Notes: a model not told the origin generated them from the letters alone. A DNA stretch of 64,000 nucleotides from Sphingopyxis sp. FD7 (GCF_003609835.1 NZ_AP017898.1:2976001-3040000); one strand, 5' to 3'; counted from the stretch's first letter, positions 1 through 6,412 are shown. Made by a program: numbers and translations.

Positions 1-205
1 TGAGATAGTCGCGGGCAAGATCGTCGAAACACTTCGGCGCGATCTCGTCGGCTTCGTCCTCGTGAACCGCCGTAACTCCAGATGCTTCGTCGGCGTCGGA
101 TTCTGGATAGCGCCCCGCACGCTCTTTGAAGCCGGTGTAACCGCTATTGTTGGGGCGATAATAGAGGCCGCGCTTAACGAGCAGGTAGCTATGTGCCTCA
201 GCCAT
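1..205 (-). CDS. Hypothetical early phage protein (partial, C-terminus off window)
   Basis: Reading leftward from ATG at 205, about 68 codons are visible before the window edge. The protein begins MAEAHSYLLVKRGLYYRPNN and continues with an acidic stretch and then CFDDLARDYL. The start overlaps the stop of the TraR-like gene by 8 nt, which continues the coupling seen through the whole leftward operon. I do not recognise a function. The left end is missing, so length and family cannot be judged. Confidence 0.7.
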   Translation of the reverse strand, partial: MAEAHSYLLVKRGLYYRPNNSGYTGFKERAGRYPESDADEASGVTAVHEDEADEIAPKCFDDLARDYL

Positions 206-416
206 TGGTCGCCTCCCTTGCCTCGTACCAGCTGGGCGGCGGCGCCCGCCCGCCACGGCAGAAACCGCAGCGCCCTTCGACTAAGCGGGGCATATCCTCG
301 CCGCATTGAGCGCACTCGCCGGGCGCGCCGGCCGGGACAGGCGCGCGGGCGGCGATGATCGATCGCTCGAGGTGGGCATCGGCGAGCGTTGCTGCGAAGT
401 CGGCGGTGTCAGCCAT
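198..416 (-). CDS. TraR/DksA-type zinc-finger protein
   Basis: A 72-residue protein whose second half carries CAQCGEDMPRLVEGRCGFCR, the C-x2-C...C-x2-C zinc finger of the TraR/DksA family. Small phage and plasmid members bind RNA polymerase in its secondary channel and mimic DksA plus ppGpp. The N-terminal 30 residues form the expected helical arm. The start overlaps the preceding zinc-ribbon gene by 8 nt. That it modulates host transcription during the lytic programme is inference from the family. Confidence 0.7.
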   Translation of the reverse strand: MADTADFAATLADAHLERSIIAARAPVPAGAPGECAQCGEDMPRLVEGRCGFCRGGRAPPPSWYEAREATNG

Positions 417-636
417 CTGCTTCGGTCACTTTCAGTTGGGCCGCGTGTCCGCTGTCGCAGAGTTTCGGGTGGGGGTTCCCGCACAGAGGGCAGCGGAGAG
501 ATTTCATGACAGCAGCGGCGAGCAGCATCTCCATGGGCAGCCATAGGGCGACCCAGACGTGTTCGCAGTCGCTCGCGCCGCAAAGCGCGACCATCGGCGT
601 GCGGCCTTCAGGGACCGGGATAGGGATCGTCTTCAC
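409..636 (-). CDS. Small zinc-ribbon phage protein
   Basis: 75 residues from a GTG start that forms a GTGA overlap with the upstream stop. The sequence shows LRCPLCGNPHPKLCDSG (CPLC knuckle) plus two earlier cysteines (CGASDC), so a metal-binding ribbon is likely. No specific family is recognised. It lies between the YPFGER-domain gene and the TraR-like gene of the same leftward operon. Confidence 0.6.
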   Translation of the reverse strand: MKTIPIPVPEGRTPMVALCGASDCEHVWVALWLPMEMLLAAAVMKSLRCPLCGNPHPKLCDSGHAAQLKVTEADG

Positions 637-902
637 GCTGCACCGTCTGCAAAGGGAAAGGTGATGTCGGGGTTCGCCTCGCGCATCATGTCGCGCAGGA
701 GCGGCGGCGGGGGCGCCTTCGGGTCGTATTTCGCGAGATACTCGCGCTGCGCCTTGCCCCATGCCTTGTAGGGCCAGTAGGCGCGCTCGCCGAAGGGATA
801 TGCGTCGCGGATCGCCCGGCGCCGGTCGGCAAAGCTGATATCGGCCGGGAGCGTGGCGTGGACCTGCGCGATGACCTGGCGGGCTTCGTCGGTGCGGCTC
901 AT
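633..902 (-). CDS. YPFGER-motif hypothetical phage protein, short paralogue
   Basis: 89 residues. The core YPFGERAYWPYKAW, followed by YLAKYDP and a proline-rich PLL segment, is shared with the larger protein at 1716-2159, so the operon carries two paralogues. The upstream LPADISFADRRRAIRDA matches LPADATYSMRVSALKRG in the paralogue. It overlaps both neighbours by 4 nt (ATGA/GTGA). Function unknown; the basic-aromatic core could bind nucleic acid, but this is speculation. Confidence 0.65.
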   Translation of the reverse strand: MSRTDEARQVIAQVHATLPADISFADRRRAIRDAYPFGERAYWPYKAWGKAQREYLAKYDPKAPPPPLLRDMMREANPDITFPFADGAA

Positions 903-1138
903 GCCGCCACCTCGCCACTCTCGACCGGCGTGACGCGGTCGAGCAGATAGCAGCCCTTAACGCCCTCCAGCCAGATCACGGCCGAGTGGCCGGACAGGAT
1001 GGCGGCGCGGGCGCGCGTGTGGGTGTCGACGTCGCTGCCGTCGTCTTTGCGCAGCGTGACGCGCTGGCCGATCGGGTACCGGGCGTTGAAGGTGTCGACC
1101 TGGTGCTGCAGGTCTTCGCGGGTCGGGCGGCCGGTCAC
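899..1138 (-). CDS. Hypothetical small phage protein
   Basis: 79 residues from a GTG start overlapping the J-domain gene stop (GTGA). The composition (PIGQRVTLRKDDGSDVDTHTR, then SAVIWLEGVKGCYLLDRV) looks like a small beta-barrel, of the sort seen in many phage proteins whose function is unknown. Translational coupling on both sides supports it as a real gene. Confidence 0.6.
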   Translation of the reverse strand: MTGRPTREDLQHQVDTFNARYPIGQRVTLRKDDGSDVDTHTRARAAILSGHSAVIWLEGVKGCYLLDRVTPVESGEVAA

Positions 1139-1719
1139 GCGATTGCCGCCAGCGCTTCGTCGCGCGCGCGGGTGAGCGCGGCCATCTTGTCCTTGCTGCC
1201 GCCCGGCTTGTCGGGATGTTCGGTCTGCGCGAGCTCGCGATAACGCGCCTTGATGTCGCTCGCGGTTACATTCGCCTGGCGTAGATCAAGTACCTCCCGC
1301 CACGGCTTCGCGCCCTCGGGCGCCGGCAGGGCGACGAAGCCCTTGAACGTCTGCCGGACGATATGGAGCCCGCCGTGCCGCATTTCCGTGCGTCGGGCCT
1401 CAAGAATATGGTGGATCGCCTGCAGATTGTCCTCGACCTTGGGATAGCGGTCGACCGCGATGCAACGCTGTTGCCCCTCCCAATCGAACCAAACCGCCAC
1501 ACCGACATCTTTCGGCGGCTCGAACGCGATGCCCGCGACATTGCTGGTCACCGCGATCTCGGAAACCGCCTTGCCAGTGTCGGAAGCGAAGGCTGCGAGG
1601 GACTTTGTCACATTGTTGATCGCGGTCGACAGCCCGGTCTTGAACTGGCTGTGCGCCTTCCGCTCGGTGCGCGGTAGCCCGTCGGGCCAAGTCAACGGAT
1701 AGGGGGGGATCGTTGTCAT
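1135..1719 (-). CDS. Phage J-domain protein
   Basis: 194 residues. The C-terminal 45 residues form a J-domain: SDIKARYRELAQTEHPDK, with the HPD tripeptide that stimulates Hsp70/DnaK ATPase, followed by a helix III-like ALTRARDEALAAI. The first 140 residues are a separate domain starting PPYPLTWPDGLPRTERKAHS, common in phage J-domain proteins. It probably recruits host DnaK to a phage target. Overlaps of 4 nt join it to both neighbours. Confidence 0.75.
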   Translation of the reverse strand: MTTIPPYPLTWPDGLPRTERKAHSQFKTGLSTAINNVTKSLAAFASDTGKAVSEIAVTSNVAGIAFEPPKDVGVAVWFDWEGQQRCIAVDRYPKVEDNLQAIHHILEARRTEMRHGGLHIVRQTFKGFVALPAPEGAKPWREVLDLRQANVTASDIKARYRELAQTEHPDKPGGSKDKMAALTRARDEALAAIA

Positions 1720-2159
1720 GCTGCCCTCGTCTGAAAAGGAAAGATCACGCCGTCGAGCAGCGGCCCGAGCGGGGTTTCGGGGTCATACTGGCGCAGATAC
1801 TTGGCGCGCTCCTGGAGCCACGCCTGGTAGGGCCAGAAACGGCGCTCGCCGAAGGGATAGCCGCGCTTCAGCGCGCTGACGCGCATGCTGTAAGTGGCGT
1901 CGGCCGGGAGCGCGGCATGGATCTCGGCGATCTTCGCGCGGGCGCGCGCCGGATAATCCATGTCGATGGTACCGCCGTCGGGCATCCCCGCCTTCAACGC
2001 CTGGTTGTCGGCGTGGAGCAGCGCGTTAGCCTGCCGCGATGCCCGATAGGTGGCGGCGAGCGACCGGATAATCTCGGCATCGCGGTGGCGGCCCTCGGCG
2101 ATGAGGCGCGCGCGTAGGTCTTCGGCCTCGCGCAGTTTAAGGTCGGCGCGGGCGGTCAT
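1716..2159 (-). CDS. YPFGER-motif hypothetical phage protein, long paralogue
   Basis: 147 residues from ATG at 2159, chosen because it makes an ATGA overlap with the upstream gene; the longer open frame upstream lies inside that gene. An N-terminal coiled-coil-like helical region (about residues 5-60) precedes a C-terminal domain with YPFGERRFWPYQAW and YLRQYDPETPLGPLL. This domain is paralogous to the 89-residue protein at 633-902. Function unknown. Confidence 0.65.
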   Translation of the reverse strand: MTARADLKLREAEDLRARLIAEGRHRDAEIIRSLAATYRASRQANALLHADNQALKAGMPDGGTIDMDYPARARAKIAEIHAALPADATYSMRVSALKRGYPFGERRFWPYQAWLQERAKYLRQYDPETPLGPLLDGVIFPFQTRAA

Positions 2160-2596
2160 GCGACTTCCTCCGCCGCCATCTCCTTGGCGATGTTGGCTCT
2201 CCACATATTGAGGTAGCCGCGGCAAAGGCGCATCTTGCGCGGGTTCTTGCCATCCTCGGGGTAGGCAAAGCCGTTCGCGTTCTGGATGTCGATCGGCACA
2301 CCCTTATGGCAGAAGAATTGGCCGCCAGCCTTGAGCGCCGCGATCGTCTTCTTCCATTCTTCCTTGTCCTCCTGCTCGGGCGAGCCGGGACGGAAGGCGC
2401 AATTGTTGCACGGCTCGCTGAAGCTCGCGAGCCGTTCGGTCGGATCGAACATGTCGGCCGGTTCGAACGGCTCCCAGATTGTCTGGCAGTTACGGCAGAC
2501 GCGAACCTCGCGCGAATAGAAGCCCTTCGGGCTCGGCGCATCGACGTCGATCGTCGCGCGGCTCCCGCATTTCGGGCACTGGTCGGCGCCCTTCAT
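2156..2596 (-). CDS. Multi-cysteine phage protein
   Basis: 146 residues. An N-terminal zinc ribbon (CPKCGSRATI ... VCRNCQ) is followed by a second cysteine-rich module: SEPCNNCAFRPGSPEQ, then FFCHKGVPI and RLCRGYLNMW. The second module recurs in phage proteins of unknown role and has enough cysteines for a metal or Fe-S site. It overlaps the gene upstream by 4 nt. Confidence 0.65.
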   Translation of the reverse strand: MKGADQCPKCGSRATIDVDAPSPKGFYSREVRVCRNCQTIWEPFEPADMFDPTERLASFSEPCNNCAFRPGSPEQEDKEEWKKTIAALKAGGQFFCHKGVPIDIQNANGFAYPEDGKNPRKMRLCRGYLNMWRANIAKEMAAEEVA

Positions 2597-2946
2597 GATG
2601 CCGCTTCCTCTATGACCTCGTCATAGGTCGCGGCGAAAATGTCGGGCTTGCAGGGGTAGAGCTCACCCTGCACGCCGCGAATAACCCAGTCGTTCGGGCT
2701 GACGGTCATGATGCCTTCGAGCGTGCGGATATGCAGCGTGTTGAATTCGCCGTCCGCGCGCCCGATTGCGGTCACCCACATGGCGCCTTCCTGCCACGAC
2801 TGCTTGCACAGCGCGTCGATCAGCCAGGTCGGCCACGTCGCGTCGGGCGCCTCATCGCCAGCGAAGACTGCGTTGCCGCTCGCCGGTTCGACGCGCAGAA
2901 ACTGCACGGCTTCGATACGGACCGGCTTCTTGGTGAAGAAGGGCAT
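2593..2946 (-). CDS. Conserved phage protein with PCKPDIF C-terminal motif
   Basis: 117 residues from ATG at 2946, which overlaps the previous stop by 1 nt (TGATG). It starts MPFFTKKPVRIEAVQF and ends NDWVIRGVQGELYPCKPDIF. Both blocks are hallmarks of a phage family found in many siphoviruses and podoviruses. No biochemical role is established for the family as far as I know. The open frame continues upstream, but that part lies in other genes. Confidence 0.7.
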   Translation of the reverse strand: MPFFTKKPVRIEAVQFLRVEPASGNAVFAGDEAPDATWPTWLIDALCKQSWQEGAMWVTAIGRADGEFNTLHIRTLEGIMTVSPNDWVIRGVQGELYPCKPDIFAATYDEVIEEAAS

Positions 2947-3284
2947 CAGTTCATCTCGCCTTCGAGCGCGGCGATCTGGCGCTCCGCGTGAAGCTTCCCG
3001 AAATGGATGCCGAGCGGGAAGTTCGTCTCGAGCATCTGCGACAGTTGCTGATTGAGCTCGGGCGATTCGACATAGTCGCCCATCGCGATCAGGTGTCCGG
3101 CCTGCATTCCGGCGAACATGATGGCCGCAGTCATGCCGATCGCGATCAGGTCGCGCGGATCGTCCGCCTCGCCGATGCGCGCAAAAATTGTTTTGCGGAA
3201 TTCGTCGCAGAGTTCGAACGACAGCTGCATCTGCGCTTCGTCGACACGGACCATGTTTTCGACATTGGGGTCGGTGGGCATCAT
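2946..3284 (-). CDS. Hypothetical early phage protein
   Basis: 112 residues, mainly helical, from ATG at 3284, which overlaps the previous stop by 1 nt; CTGGAG sits about 8 nt upstream. It contains a hydrophobic helix around residues 47-66 (LIAIGMTAAIMFAGMQAGHL) that could be a membrane segment or a buried helix. No family recognised. Confidence 0.6.
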   Translation of the reverse strand: MMPTDPNVENMVRVDEAQMQLSFELCDEFRKTIFARIGEADDPRDLIAIGMTAAIMFAGMQAGHLIAMGDYVESPELNQQLSQMLETNFPLGIHFGKLHAERQIAALEGEMN

Positions 3285-3577
3285 CAATCTCCAGAAGGTC
3301 CGCCGCCACCCGCGTGGACGGTTGCGGGGGCGGCGGCAGGTTGTCCCGGTCGCGAGGTCAAGGAGCCGGGGGGTTCGGAATTAGGGCGGTGAGCGCCGCG
3401 GCGAATCTCGTCCGCGAGGCTGAAGTTCGGGCTGTCGACAGGGTCGATCCATTCCGCGACATCGGCTTCGATCAGCGGCAGGATCGACGCGATCACGCTA
3501 ATATCGCGGGCGTCATAGGCGGTGCCGGCGCGGTGAAGCAGGTCGAGCGCGTAGAGGCGGTTGGCGTTGTCGATCAT
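3284..3577 (-). CDS. Hypothetical early phage protein
   Basis: 97 residues from ATG at 3577, fixed by an ATGA overlap with the upstream gene. The first 60 residues look folded (LYALDLLHRAGTAYDARDIS...). The last 30 are proline, glycine and serine rich and probably disordered. No function recognised. Confidence 0.55.
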   Translation of the reverse strand: MIDNANRLYALDLLHRAGTAYDARDISVIASILPLIEADVAEWIDPVDSPNFSLADEIRRGAHRPNSEPPGSLTSRPGQPAAAPATVHAGGGGPSGD

Positions 3578-3792
3578 GGCTCGATCACCGGATTGCCGGC
3601 GACGTCGAAGGTGTTGCCGCGGTTGACGTGGATCACCGTCCCGCTGGCAAAGCACAGCCGGTAGCCGTCGCGGTGCGCGACGACGGCGGTCACCGTCTCG
3701 TGCGCAAGGTCGGCGACATCGACGGGCCGTTCGGCGAGATCGGTCACGGCGCTGCGCATGCACGCGTCGATGGTTTGCAGGCCGCCCGTCAC
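3574..3792 (-). CDS. Hypothetical early phage protein
   Basis: 72 residues, GTG start forming a GTGA overlap with the small membrane protein gene upstream. The C-terminal half (GYRLCFASGTVIHVNRGNTF) has the alternating pattern of beta strands. No family recognised. Confidence 0.55.
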   Translation of the reverse strand: MTGGLQTIDACMRSAVTDLAERPVDVADLAHETVTAVVAHRDGYRLCFASGTVIHVNRGNTFDVAGNPVIEP

Positions 3793-3914
3793 CGCAGCAC
3801 CGCCGCGGCGGCCGGGACGATGATCGTCAGGAAGCTGAATGCGATCGCGATCTTGGCGAGGGTGACGTCGAACGTCACCTCGGCGGTATCGGGATGCTCA
3901 TGAGCAGACAGCAT
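3789..3914 (-). CDS. 41-residue membrane protein, first gene of leftward operon
   Basis: A short gene beginning MLSAHEHPDTAEVTF and ending with one hydrophobic helix, AKIAIAFSFLTIIVPAAAAV, then LR. A good ribosome-binding site (GGAGGT, 3925-3920) lies 5 nt before the ATG. It is the only leader-proximal gene of the operon with its own strong site, and its stop overlaps the next start (GTGA). It lies just downstream of the operator-embedded promoter at 3957-3985, so it should be the first early leftward product. Confidence 0.6.
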   Translation of the reverse strand: MLSAHEHPDTAEVTFDVTLAKIAIAFSFLTIIVPAAAAVLR

Positions 3915-3929
3915 AGTGACCTCCGGCGT

Positions 3930-4018
3930 GGGCACCTGATGTGCCCTACGGCCGGAATAATGTGCCCTGATTGGGCATGTGTCAATCCATAAAATGCCCT
4001 ATGCGGGCATATATGCCC
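3930..4018 (-). promoter_or_regulatory. Left operator region (OL-like) with early leftward promoter
   Basis: Two copies of the 15-bp operator TGCCC-N5-GGGCA lie at 3963-3977 and 3995-4009, centres 32 bp apart. A third inverted repeat of opposite polarity (GGGCA...TGCCC) spans 3930-3946, and a lone half-site lies at 4014-4018. On the minus strand, TTGACA (3985-3980) and CATTAT (3962-3957) are separated by exactly 17 bp. The 3963-3977 operator fills that spacer, so repressor binding should block RNA polymerase. The same operator flanks the other side of the repressor operon. Confidence 0.75.
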
Positions 4019-4416
4019 TAAGCGCCCCAGTCGTCGGGATATTCCGGGTCGGGCTGCCAGTCGTCATCGACACGCTGGTCGGCCGGTTCGGGCGGCAGCA
4101 CGGGCTCCTCGCCGTCGAAGGCGATTCGGATGAAACCGCCGCGATCGGTGCGGCCCTGAAAGATTGCCGCGGCCGAACCGCGCCGGATCTGCATCCCCAC
4201 GTAAACCGCCCGGTTCGCGGGGATATAGCCCATCATCATGCCGCCGGTGTTGTCAACCGCGATTGCATGCTCGTCGTAGGGATTGTCGGGCTCGGGCCGC
4301 AGCTTCACCGGCTCGCCGCGCACGCACAAGCCGATCGCGAACAGGCGCGTCGGTGCCTTCGGGCTCTTGTTCGGATGTTCGGAGCCGACGATCGGCAGGG
4401 TGATCTGGGCAGGCAC
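4018..4416 (-). CDS. HIRAN-domain protein
   Basis: 132 residues, GTG start 3 nt after the upstream membrane-protein stop. The core resembles the HIRAN domain: ITLPIVGSEHPN, then RLFAIGLCVRGEPVKLRPEP, EHAIAVDN and MGYIPANRA. HIRAN domains bind 3' ends of single-stranded DNA in helicases such as HLTF and also occur as stand-alone phage proteins. The acidic C-terminal tail (about 30 residues) is probably disordered. Co-transcription with the repressor suggests expression in the lysogen. Confidence 0.7.
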   Translation of the reverse strand: MPAQITLPIVGSEHPNKSPKAPTRLFAIGLCVRGEPVKLRPEPDNPYDEHAIAVDNTGGMMMGYIPANRAVYVGMQIRRGSAAAIFQGRTDRGGFIRIAFDGEEPVLPPEPADQRVDDDWQPDPEYPDDWGA

Positions 4417-4419
4417 GCC

Positions 4420-4635
4420 CTATAAATATGCCCAGACCGCGGTAAGGGCAAACAGGCCTGCGATCCACAGTGCCATGACCTTGTGAAAGCGCTTCTCGCG
4501 CGCGTCATAGGACGCGACGTTCGTCGAGCCGGGGAGCCCCTGCGGCCGCTGCTCGGCGCCGTTCCCCATGCCCATGATCGGCAGCGCCGCGAGCACATAG
4601 GCGACGAAGATAATACCCCAGACGGTGTCGGTCAT
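4420..4635 (-). CDS. Small two-helix membrane protein in repressor operon
   Basis: 71 residues with two predicted membrane segments, about residues 4-22 (TVWGIIFVAYVLAALPIMG) and 52-70 (MALWIAGLFALTAVWAYL). AGGAG lies 9 nt before the ATG, which itself starts 1 nt after the repressor stop. Being expressed with the repressor, it is a candidate superinfection-exclusion or immunity accessory protein. That role is inferred from position only. Confidence 0.6.
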   Translation of the reverse strand: MTDTVWGIIFVAYVLAALPIMGMGNGAEQRPQGLPGSTNVASYDAREKRFHKVMALWIAGLFALTAVWAYL

Positions 4636-4636
4636 A

Positions 4637-5347
4637 TCAGTGTCTCCTGGCCGACCACATGATGCGGCCGATGATCTTGATCGCGCTGCGCGGGAAGGTG
4701 CGCACGCGGTTTGCATGGTTCGGATTGTCGGAAATCACCTCGATCATGCCGGAGCCCGCGGGCGAGAGACGCTTGATCGCGCCGGCGCCCTCGATCGTCA
4801 GCGCGTAGATCCCGTCGAAGCGGCCTAGCTCCGCCTCGTCGAGGTTGATCATGACATCGTCATGGCTACCGATCGTCGGCTCCATGCTGTCGCCGATCCC
4901 CTTGCCGATGAGCAGGCGCCGCGGCGGCGTCGTGGTAATCTCGCGCAGCTTGGTCGCGTCGAAATCATAGGGCTGTTCCTCGATCCAGTCTTCGAGGCTG
5001 GTACCGTCGCCCATCGCGAGCTCGAGGTCGACCCTGCGCAGCTGCACCGGGCCCGCGTCATGGTACGCGCTGCGCGTAGGCATCTGGTCGGGCGCGCGCG
5101 CCATGTCGAGCGGCCGCGCCTCTTCGCGCTGGCCCGATGGCGGCATGAAGTTTGGCGATGCCCGTATCAGTTCGTCGGGCGGGCACCCGAGCGCCGCGCT
5201 GATCCGGTCGATCCAGTCCTGATTGAGCCGCCGGGCGCCGCGCTCGAGCTTACCGAGGTTGTTGATCGTCGTGCCGATCGCCTCCGCAAGCTGCTCCTGC
5301 GTCAGTCCCTTCGCTTTTCGAAGCTCGGCTATTCGGTTGTTCGCCAT
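4637..5347 (-). CDS. CI-like phage repressor (XRE HTH plus S24/LexA-like C-terminus)
   Basis: 236 residues from ATG at 5347. Residues 5-60 are an XRE-type helix-turn-helix (AELRKAKGLTQEQLAEAIG ... NLGKLERG). The C-terminal half is an S24 peptidase-like fold with the catalytic pair in place: Ser about 154 in GDSMEPTI and Lys about 192 in GAGAIKRL. RecA-stimulated self-cleavage is therefore plausible, although no certain cleavage site was identified. Operators at 5358-5372 and 5419-5433 lie just upstream, so autoregulation is likely. The ribosome site is weak (AGGGG about 12 nt upstream), which suits low repressor synthesis. Confidence 0.85.
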   Translation of the reverse strand: MANNRIAELRKAKGLTQEQLAEAIGTTINNLGKLERGARRLNQDWIDRISAALGCPPDELIRASPNFMPPSGQREEARPLDMARAPDQMPTRSAYHDAGPVQLRRVDLELAMGDGTSLEDWIEEQPYDFDATKLREITTTPPRRLLIGKGIGDSMEPTIGSHDDVMINLDEAELGRFDGIYALTIEGAGAIKRLSPAGSGMIEVISDNPNHANRVRTFPRSAIKIIGRIMWSARRH

Positions 5348-5357
5348 GCGTTTCTTG

Positions 5358-5437
5358 TGCCCCTGTTGGGCAGCTTTCGTATAGAGGACAGGTTGGGCAC
5401 ATTTTGTGTTTGACGATGTGCCCAAATTGGGCATATT
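5358..5437 (+). promoter_or_regulatory. Right operator region (OR-like) and cro promoter
   Basis: Two full TGCCC-N5-GGGCA operators lie at 5358-5372 and 5419-5433, with a half-site GGGCA at 5395-5399. TTGACG (5410-5415) and CATATT (5432-5437), 16 bp apart, form a rightward promoter whose spacer is filled by the 5419-5433 operator. The 5358-5372 operator sits 11 bp upstream of the repressor ATG in the opposite direction. The layout parallels lambda OR between cI and cro. Confidence 0.7.
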
Positions 5438-5443
5438 GGGCGC

Positions 5444-5644
5444 ATGACGCTGCTCGAACACATCAAGGCCAAGGGGCTCACCATGCCAGAAGCTGCGGCG
5501 CAGCTGGATGAGGCCGAGAGCACGATTCGCAAGATCGCCTATCGGCAACGCCAGCCCAGCCTCCCGCTCGCGGTCAAGATCGCGGCCTGGTCGGACGGCG
5601 CGGTTACCGAGGCCGAGCTCATCCTCGCGGAGGATGCGGCCTGA
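5444..5644 (+). CDS. Cro-like small HTH protein
   Basis: 66 residues, divergent from the repressor. The pattern LLEHIKAKGLTMPEAAAQLD ... ESTIRKIAYRQRQPSLPLAVKI fits a compact Cro/XRE helix-turn-helix. The ATG lies only 6 nt past the predicted -10 box, so the transcript should be leaderless, and no ribosome site is visible. It should compete with the CI-like protein at the TGCCC-N5-GGGCA operators. Confidence 0.75.
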   Translation: MTLLEHIKAKGLTMPEAAAQLDEAESTIRKIAYRQRQPSLPLAVKIAAWSDGAVTEAELILAEDAA

Positions 5645-5659
5645 TGTTTCACCGGTTCT

Positions 5660-5734
5660 CGCAGGGTGGCGCAGCGGCAGCGCACCGGGTTCATACCCCG
5701 GGGGTCGCGGGTTCGAATCCCGCCCCTGCAACCC
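5660..5734 (+). tRNA. Phage-encoded tRNA-fMet (CAT), initiator type
   Basis: Cloverleaf: acceptor 5660-5666 with 5724-5730, D stem 5669-5672 with 5680-5683, anticodon stem 5685-5689 with 5697-5701, loop 5690-5696 with CAT at 5692-5694, T stem 5707-5711 with 5719-5723, T loop TTCGAAT. Position 1 is C and position 72 is A, the unpaired end that defines bacterial initiator tRNA. The anticodon stem has the three consecutive G:C pairs of initiators. The 11:24 pair is C:G, as in elongators. A73 is 5731; the last three bases are CCC, so CCA is not encoded. It follows cro by 15 nt. Confidence 0.85.
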
Positions 5735-5737
5735 ATC

Positions 5738-5823
5738 CCCGGAGCGTTTCGCCCCCCCGGCGCTCCGGGCAGGCACGGCGGGGCTCCCTCCCCCCACAAC
5801 CTCGGCCCCGCCGTGCCGTTTTT
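5738..5823 (+). terminator. Tandem hairpins ending in a rho-independent terminator
   Basis: First hairpin: CCCGGAGCG (5738-5746) pairs perfectly with CGCTCCGGG (5761-5769). Second: GGCACGGCGGGGC (5772-5784) pairs perfectly over 13 bp with 5805-5817 and is followed by G and five T (5819-5823). This should end the cro/tRNA transcript and leave a processed tRNA 3' end. Genes from 5875 onward then need readthrough, antitermination or their own promoter. Confidence 0.8.
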
Positions 5824-5874
5824 CGTCATCCTGTTCCATGGACGATCAGATGCCGGGCGGCCGCGCCTCATCCA

Positions 5875-6345
5875 ATGGAAATGACGCCCGAATTTTCCAA
5901 CGAGGCTGTAAAAGCCCTTGTCCGCGATGTCCTGCGGCACTTCGTCGGCCACGGCCGGACGGTCAGCTGGTCGGCCCTCGCCGATTCCACGTGGAACGGC
6001 GAAGGTCATGTCGACACCTGGGAGCGGCGCCTGCGCAGTTACGTCGAGCCCGACGGCCCGATGATGCCGCTCGACACGGCGATGCGTATCTTTTCGGCGC
6101 TGCCGCCCGCGGCTTTCCAGCGCATAGCCCGCCGCATGGGCTTCGTCACGGCGCCGCTGCGCGTCGAGCTCGACACGACGGTGCGTCATGCCGTCGCGGC
6201 GTGCGCCCGCTTTGCAGCGAACGGAGCCGAAGCGCTCGCTGACGGCCATCTGTCGCACGTCAGCCTCAACCGCCTTTCGAACGACGCCTTCGAGCTCGGC
6301 CCGATCATCAATTCCATCGCGGGGAGCGGATCGGCCCTGCGCTGA
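5875..6345 (+). CDS. Putative phage regulatory protein (CII-like architecture)
   Basis: 156 residues from ATG at 5875 (next ATG at 5881); the open frame reaches further upstream but that part covers the tRNA and terminator. The middle has an HTH-like stretch: SWSALADSTWNGEGHVDTWE, then MPLDTAMRIFSALP. This order resembles phage CII-type regulators, in which a degenerate helix-turn-helix precedes an LSTALLLA-like helix. Position, after cro and before replication genes, matches a CII role. The family call is tentative. Confidence 0.5.
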   Translation: MEMTPEFSNEAVKALVRDVLRHFVGHGRTVSWSALADSTWNGEGHVDTWERRLRSYVEPDGPMMPLDTAMRIFSALPPAAFQRIARRMGFVTAPLRVELDTTVRHAVAACARFAANGAEALADGHLSHVSLNRLSNDAFELGPIINSIAGSGSALR

Positions 6346-6412
6346 CAGGCCCATTTCCCCGCGATGGTCCCACACGGCTCCTGTCGAGGGGGCGAACATT
6401 GGAGCATGAACC

